Shown piece by piece: positions 5,470-8,467 of a stretch of DNA of 8,467 bases. The stretch is taken from assembly GCA_937892655.1 (NCBI GenBank), contig CALBJC010000079.1:1-8467 (forward strand), written 5' to 3'. Origin of the DNA: an uncultured Clostridia bacterium (lineage in GTDB: Bacteria > Bacillota > Clostridia > Oscillospirales > Ruminococcaceae). A program made the translations under genes and the position numbers. Below the pieces are notes generated by a model. That model worked only from the letters and a program-made list of their open reading frames with translations. It ran no database searches and was not told the origin of the DNA. How positions within the stretch are numbered: the first letter of the stretch is position 1; each line of letters opens with the position of its first letter.

Positions 5470-6793
5470 CAACAACGCCTCCAATCAAATCAAAATCAAG
5501 TGTATCATCAATGAGTACATTTACAAATTCACCGAGAGCGAGCTTTCTTTCGCTTGTAAAGAAAATCTTGCCGTCAATTTCAGGAGCATCATAAACGCTT
5601 CTGCCAAAATAGCATTCAGCAAATCTGTCAAAGCCCTCTGTTACAACCTCAAGGGTTTTGCCCATCATACGCTCGTTTACGCTTTCAGAAATGAGCATCT
5701 GCTCATCCATAATAATTTCAGCACGCTTCTCTCTTGTTTTCAAAGGCACCTGATTTTCAAAATCACAAGCCGGTGTTCCCTCCTCCTGAGAGTAAGCAAA
5801 GCAGCCAAGGCGCTCAAAGCGCATATCCTTAACAAACGCTGACAGCTCTTCAAACTGCTCCTTTGTTTCACCCGGAAAGCCTGTAATAAGAGTTGTTCTA
5901 AGGGTTATATCAGGAATTTCATTTCTGATTTTTCCGATAAGAGCACGGAGTGACGAGTTATCACCAGGTCTGTTCATGCTCTTTAAAATCTCGCCGTTGC
6001 AATGCTGAATCGGCATATCGATATACTTCACTATCTTTTCTTCATTCTTGATAACCTCAATGAGCTTATCAGAAATTCTTTCAGGATAGCAGTAAAGCAT
6101 TCTTATCCACTTAAAGCCATCTATTTTACAAAGCTCCTGTAAAAGCTCTGCGAGCTTTGGCTCGCCGTATAAATCTTCACCATAGCGGGTTGTATCCTGC
6201 GCAATAAGGATAACCTCTTTAACGCCAACCTTTGCAAGCCATCTTGCTTCTTCTAAAACGCTTTCCATCGTTCTGCTTCTGAACGGACCGCGAATCTGCG
6301 GAATAGCGCAGTAGCTACAGCAGTTTGAACAGCCCTCAGCAATCTTTAGGTATGCAAGATAGCCTTCTGTTGAAATAATTCTTCTGCCGTCAATATTGAG
6401 CGCTCTCTTATCGCCGTATTCACAGACCTTTTCACCGTTTTGTACACGGGAAATGATTTCATAAAGCTCTTCATTCTTACCGATACCTACAACTGCATCA
6501 ACCTCAGGCATTTCGGTTAAAATTTCATCTCTGTAACGTTCAGCAAGACAGCCTGTAACGATAACAGCTTTAATTCTGCCCTCATTCTTTAAAACGCAGA
6601 ACTCTAAAATAGTATCGATAGCCTCCTGCTTTGCGCTTTCAATAAAGCCGCAAGTATTTACAATAACGATATCTGCAAGAGCTGCGTCAGGAACTATAAC
6701 ACAATCTCTTTCTCTGAGCATATAAAGCATATGTTCAGCATCTACAAGGTTTTTTGGACAACCAAGAGATACCATACCAACTCTTAATGACAT
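5453..6793 (-). CDS. rimO: Ribosomal protein uS12 methylthiotransferase RimO
   Basis: This radical-SAM enzyme adds a methylthio group to the conserved aspartate of ribosomal protein uS12. The protein has 446 aa, usual for the family. The N-terminal domain opens VGMVSLGCPKNLVDAEHML and has the three cysteines for the second iron-sulfur cluster: Cys12, Cys48 (NTCGF) and Cys82 (TGCLAERY). The radical-SAM CxxxCxxC cluster is Cys155, Cys159 and Cys162 in EGCSNCCSYC, which has an extra Cys at 158. A C-terminal TRAM domain (about 375-440) should bind substrate. LGCPKN, and IRGPFRSR after the cluster, favour RimO over the tRNA enzyme MiaB. GAGGAG lies 9 nt before the ATG, and the carboxypeptidase stop is only 15 nt upstream, so the site starts at the end of that gene and the genes are in one operon. 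The 3' end overlaps pgsA by 17 nt. Confidence 0.96.
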   Translation of the reverse strand: MSLRVGMVSLGCPKNLVDAEHMLYMLRERDCVIVPDAALADIVIVNTCGFIESAKQEAIDTILEFCVLKNEGRIKAVIVTGCLAERYRDEILTEMPEVDAVVGIGKNEELYEIISRVQNGEKVCEYGDKRALNIDGRRIISTEGYLAYLKIAEGCSNCCSYCAIPQIRGPFRSRTMESVLEEARWLAKVGVKEVILIAQDTTRYGEDLYGEPKLAELLQELCKIDGFKWIRMLYCYPERISDKLIEVIKNEEKIVKYIDMPIQHCNGEILKSMNRPGDNSSLRALIGKIRNEIPDITLRTTLITGFPGETKEQFEELSAFVKDMRFERLGCFAYSQEEGTPACDFENQVPLKTREKRAEIIMDEQMLISESVNERMMGKTLEVVTEGFDRFAECYFGRSVYDAPEIDGKIFFTSERKLALGEFVNVLIDDTLDFDLIGGVVDESAE

Positions 6794-6808
6794 AATTTTT
6801 AACTCCTC

Positions 6809-8188
6809 TTATCTTCTTCTGCTTACGTTTCTTGTTGAAGCCTTGTATCTCTTTCTGAGCTTGCGGTTTCTGAGGTTTACATAAACAATAAATAAAGTTG
6901 TATAAAGCACAAAGAATCCGATTGACGCCCAGATAGCTGTTTTAAAATGCTTTGAGCCGATAAAGCTCTTTGCAATTGTAATCTGCTCAACCAAGGTATC
7001 GCGCTCAACATCCTTTACAGCTACCAAGTCGATAACTGCCAAAGTTGTACCTGAGTAGCGAAGCTCTAAAGAGCCTAAAACGTCACCCGCTTTTACAGGG
7101 GCAATAACATCTTCATTCTTTGTGATGATACGCTGGATAGCTGTTGTTTTCTCAACGGTTTTGTTCCATATCTGAGAATAACCGTCAGCTGTTTTTAAAT
7201 TGACGCTTTCAACACCATCTGCAAACGCAACAGGGATCGAAGCGATCTCTTCATTCTTATTGATGATTTCTGTATACTCTAAATTTGTAAAAGCCCATTC
7301 ATAGATATTCTTATGGTCAACAAAGTTGTAGTAAACGTTGTTGCCTGAATTATCCTTCTGAGGAGCGTTCATAGTAATGAGTAAATATGTATAGCCATCC
7401 TTACTTGCAGTTGATGCTAAGCATCTGCCTGCTTCATCAGTAGTACCAGTTTTGATACCCTTTATGTATGGATAGTAGTATTCACCGCCGTTACCCGGTG
7501 ACATCATATAGTTTGTATGAGAAATGGTTCTTGGAGAATGGTAAGAGGTTTCTTCCATCTCATAAGTATCTGAATATGAAATCTCTGAAAAGAGAGAATA
7601 GTTTTCAAGACCGTAGATTATGAGCTTTGATAGATCCTCAGGGGTTGTATAGTTATCTTCAGGGAAAAGACCGTGGGTATTTGAAAAATGTGTATTCTCC
7701 ATACCAAGCTCAGCTGCCTTTTCGTTCATTCTGTTGATAAATGCCTGAAGACTGCCGTAGCTGTCGATAGCTAAGATATTTGCCGCTTCACAGGCTGAAC
7801 GAAGAATGAGCGCATATAAAAGGTCAATATAGCTTACAGACTCGCCTATTCTGATATCAGCAGTAGAACAGCCAGTCATATAAAGCTCATCAAATGACTG
7901 GGATGTAGCTGTCGCATACTTTGTTCTGAGCTCATCAGGAGTATAATCCTCTAAGATGATCAAAAATGTCATCAGCTTTGTCAAAGACGCAGGCACTAAC
8001 TTTGTATCAGCATTTTTTGAATACAAAACGTCACCCGTGTCAAGATTTACTAAATACGCACCCTCTGAGTAAACCTCAAATGGCAAAGAGAAGGTTGAAG
8101 CGTGAGCAATTGAATCAATATTAAATATAAACAGCGAAAGACAGATACACATAGCTGTCAATACGCTAAACAGCTTTTTTAATTTCAT
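6809..8188 (-). CDS. D-alanyl-D-alanine carboxypeptidase (peptidase S11, DacF/PBP5-like)
   Basis: This low-molecular-weight penicillin-binding protein removes the terminal D-Ala from peptidoglycan pentapeptides outside the membrane. A signal peptide spans about residues 1-30, with probable cleavage after AHA. The catalytic SxxK is Ser68-Leu-Thr-Lys71 in VPASLTKLMTF. The KTG triad is Lys246-Thr-Gly248 in GIKTGTTDEAG. The second active-site motif, normally SxN, reads Ser131-Ala-Cys133 in RSACEAAN, so Cys replaces Asn. A C-terminal region (about 310-410) fits the beta-sandwich found after the catalytic domain. A real transmembrane helix (about 417-438) and a very basic tail ending VSRRR follow, instead of the amphipathic anchor of E. 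coli PBP5. The ATG is supported by GAGG at 10 nt and by the signal peptide. At 459 aa it is somewhat longer than most DacF proteins. It is the first gene of the operon with rimO and pgsA. Confidence 0.93.
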   Translation of the reverse strand: MKLKKLFSVLTAMCICLSLFIFNIDSIAHASTFSLPFEVYSEGAYLVNLDTGDVLYSKNADTKLVPASLTKLMTFLIILEDYTPDELRTKYATATSQSFDELYMTGCSTADIRIGESVSYIDLLYALILRSACEAANILAIDSYGSLQAFINRMNEKAAELGMENTHFSNTHGLFPEDNYTTPEDLSKLIIYGLENYSLFSEISYSDTYEMEETSYHSPRTISHTNYMMSPGNGGEYYYPYIKGIKTGTTDEAGRCLASTASKDGYTYLLITMNAPQKDNSGNNVYYNFVDHKNIYEWAFTNLEYTEIINKNEEIASIPVAFADGVESVNLKTADGYSQIWNKTVEKTTAIQRIITKNEDVIAPVKAGDVLGSLELRYSGTTLAVIDLVAVKDVERDTLVEQITIAKSFIGSKHFKTAIWASIGFFVLYTTLFIVYVNLRNRKLRKRYKASTRNVSRRR

Positions 8189-8259
8189 CTTTACAAAACC
8201 TCATTTTTATATTATTATATATTTGTTATACTTGTGTCGCTTAAATTATGCATACAATT

Positions 8260-8288
8260 ATTATAACAGAAATCAAGGCAATTGTGAA
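8260..8288 (-). promoter_or_regulatory. Promoter of the carboxypeptidase-rimO-pgsA operon
   Basis: On the minus strand TTCACA (8288-8283), a 17-nt spacer and a perfect TATAAT (8265-8260) preceded by TGT give a strong SigA-type promoter with an extended -10. Transcription would start near 8253, leaving a leader of about 65 AT-rich nt. An inverted repeat, TGTTATA (8224-8230) with TATAACA (8262-8268), brackets the start region. Confidence 0.7.
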
Positions 8289-8345
8289 GAGTTTTTTTAA
8301 AAAATTACTGATTTTATTCAGATTTATATACGGAGGAAGAATATA

Positions 8346-8467
8346 GTGGCAAAAAAGCAGATAGACAAGCTTTCTAACATTGAAAACGAGGATATTTCAA
8401 AGCAGAAAAAAGCTGAGAAAACGGCAAAGAAAAAAGATAAAAAAGAGCCAAAGCCCAAAAAGAAAAA
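8346..8467 (+). CDS. Unidentified protein with lysine-rich N-terminus, cut by window edge
   Basis: An open frame starts at GTG 8346 with a strong GGAGG (8332-8336) 9 nt upstream and stays open to the window end, 40 full codons. The peptide begins MAKKQIDKLSNIENEDISK and then becomes a run of Lys with some Glu, Ala and Pro. It is hydrophilic, with no signal peptide and no domain visible. Basic, low-complexity N-termini of this kind precede membrane segments in proteins such as SecE and FtsK, but nothing here identifies either. It is divergent from the carboxypeptidase operon across a 157-nt AT-rich gap. I see no convincing plus-strand promoter in that gap. Confidence 0.7.
   Translation, partial: MAKKQIDKLSNIENEDISKQKKAEKTAKKKDKKEPKPKKK

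Noticed and set aside
4967..5842. A 291-codon plus-strand frame opposite pgsA and rimO
   Set aside because: It is wholly antisense to two well-supported genes, has a low-complexity composition and no recognisable domain. It is a shadow frame.

Overview
The window looks like chromosomal DNA of a low-to-mid GC, Gram-positive gut-type clostridium (Bacillota, class Clostridia). Ribosome binding sites are strong GGAGG types, promoters are SigA-like, and the genes are housekeeping and cell-envelope families with clostridial architecture. No phage, transposon, CRISPR array or defence system is visible, and no rRNA or tRNA gene was recognised.

Layout. (a) 1-307, minus strand: the 5' part of a Y-family DNA polymerase (DinB/UmuC-like). 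(b) 308-459: a divergent promoter region with a good promoter in each direction and a perfect match to the WalR (YycF) binding consensus in front of the next gene. (c) 460-2043, plus strand: a membrane-anchored cell-wall hydrolase with LysM, G5 and M23 domains. (d) 2044-2249: a promoter and a leader carrying a 36/37-nt tandem repeat. (e) 2250-3530, plus strand: murA, the first committed step of peptidoglycan synthesis. (f) 3599-4869, plus strand: yycJ/walJ-type MBL-fold hydrolase and rlmH, translationally coupled. (g) a bidirectional terminator at 4870-4899 where convergent transcription units meet. (h) 5453-8188, minus strand: an operon of a D-Ala-D-Ala carboxypeptidase, rimO and pgsA. (i) 8346-8467, plus strand: the lysine-rich start of an unidentified gene, divergent from the operon.

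How the genes fit together. Precursor synthesis (MurA), peptidoglycan trimming (carboxypeptidase, M23 hydrolase), membrane phospholipid synthesis (PgsA) and ribosome modification (RlmH, RimO) are envelope-growth and translation functions. The possible WalR box in front of the M23 gene would tie that hydrolase to the envelope-control two-component system.

The most notable signal is a change of codon regime inside murA. Valine codons go from mainly GTA to mainly GTT near position 2975, and the genes on each side match the adjoining half of murA. The left part (dinB, M23, murA 5' half) reads like Lachnospiraceae. The right part (murA 3' half, yycJ, rlmH, pgsA, rimO, carboxypeptidase) reads like Oscillospiraceae/Ruminococcus. 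The window is therefore either a real recombination mosaic within murA or, at least as likely, a metagenome assembly chimera joined at a conserved gene. The taxonomic labels are inference from style and gene order. I did not find an obviously new biological system.
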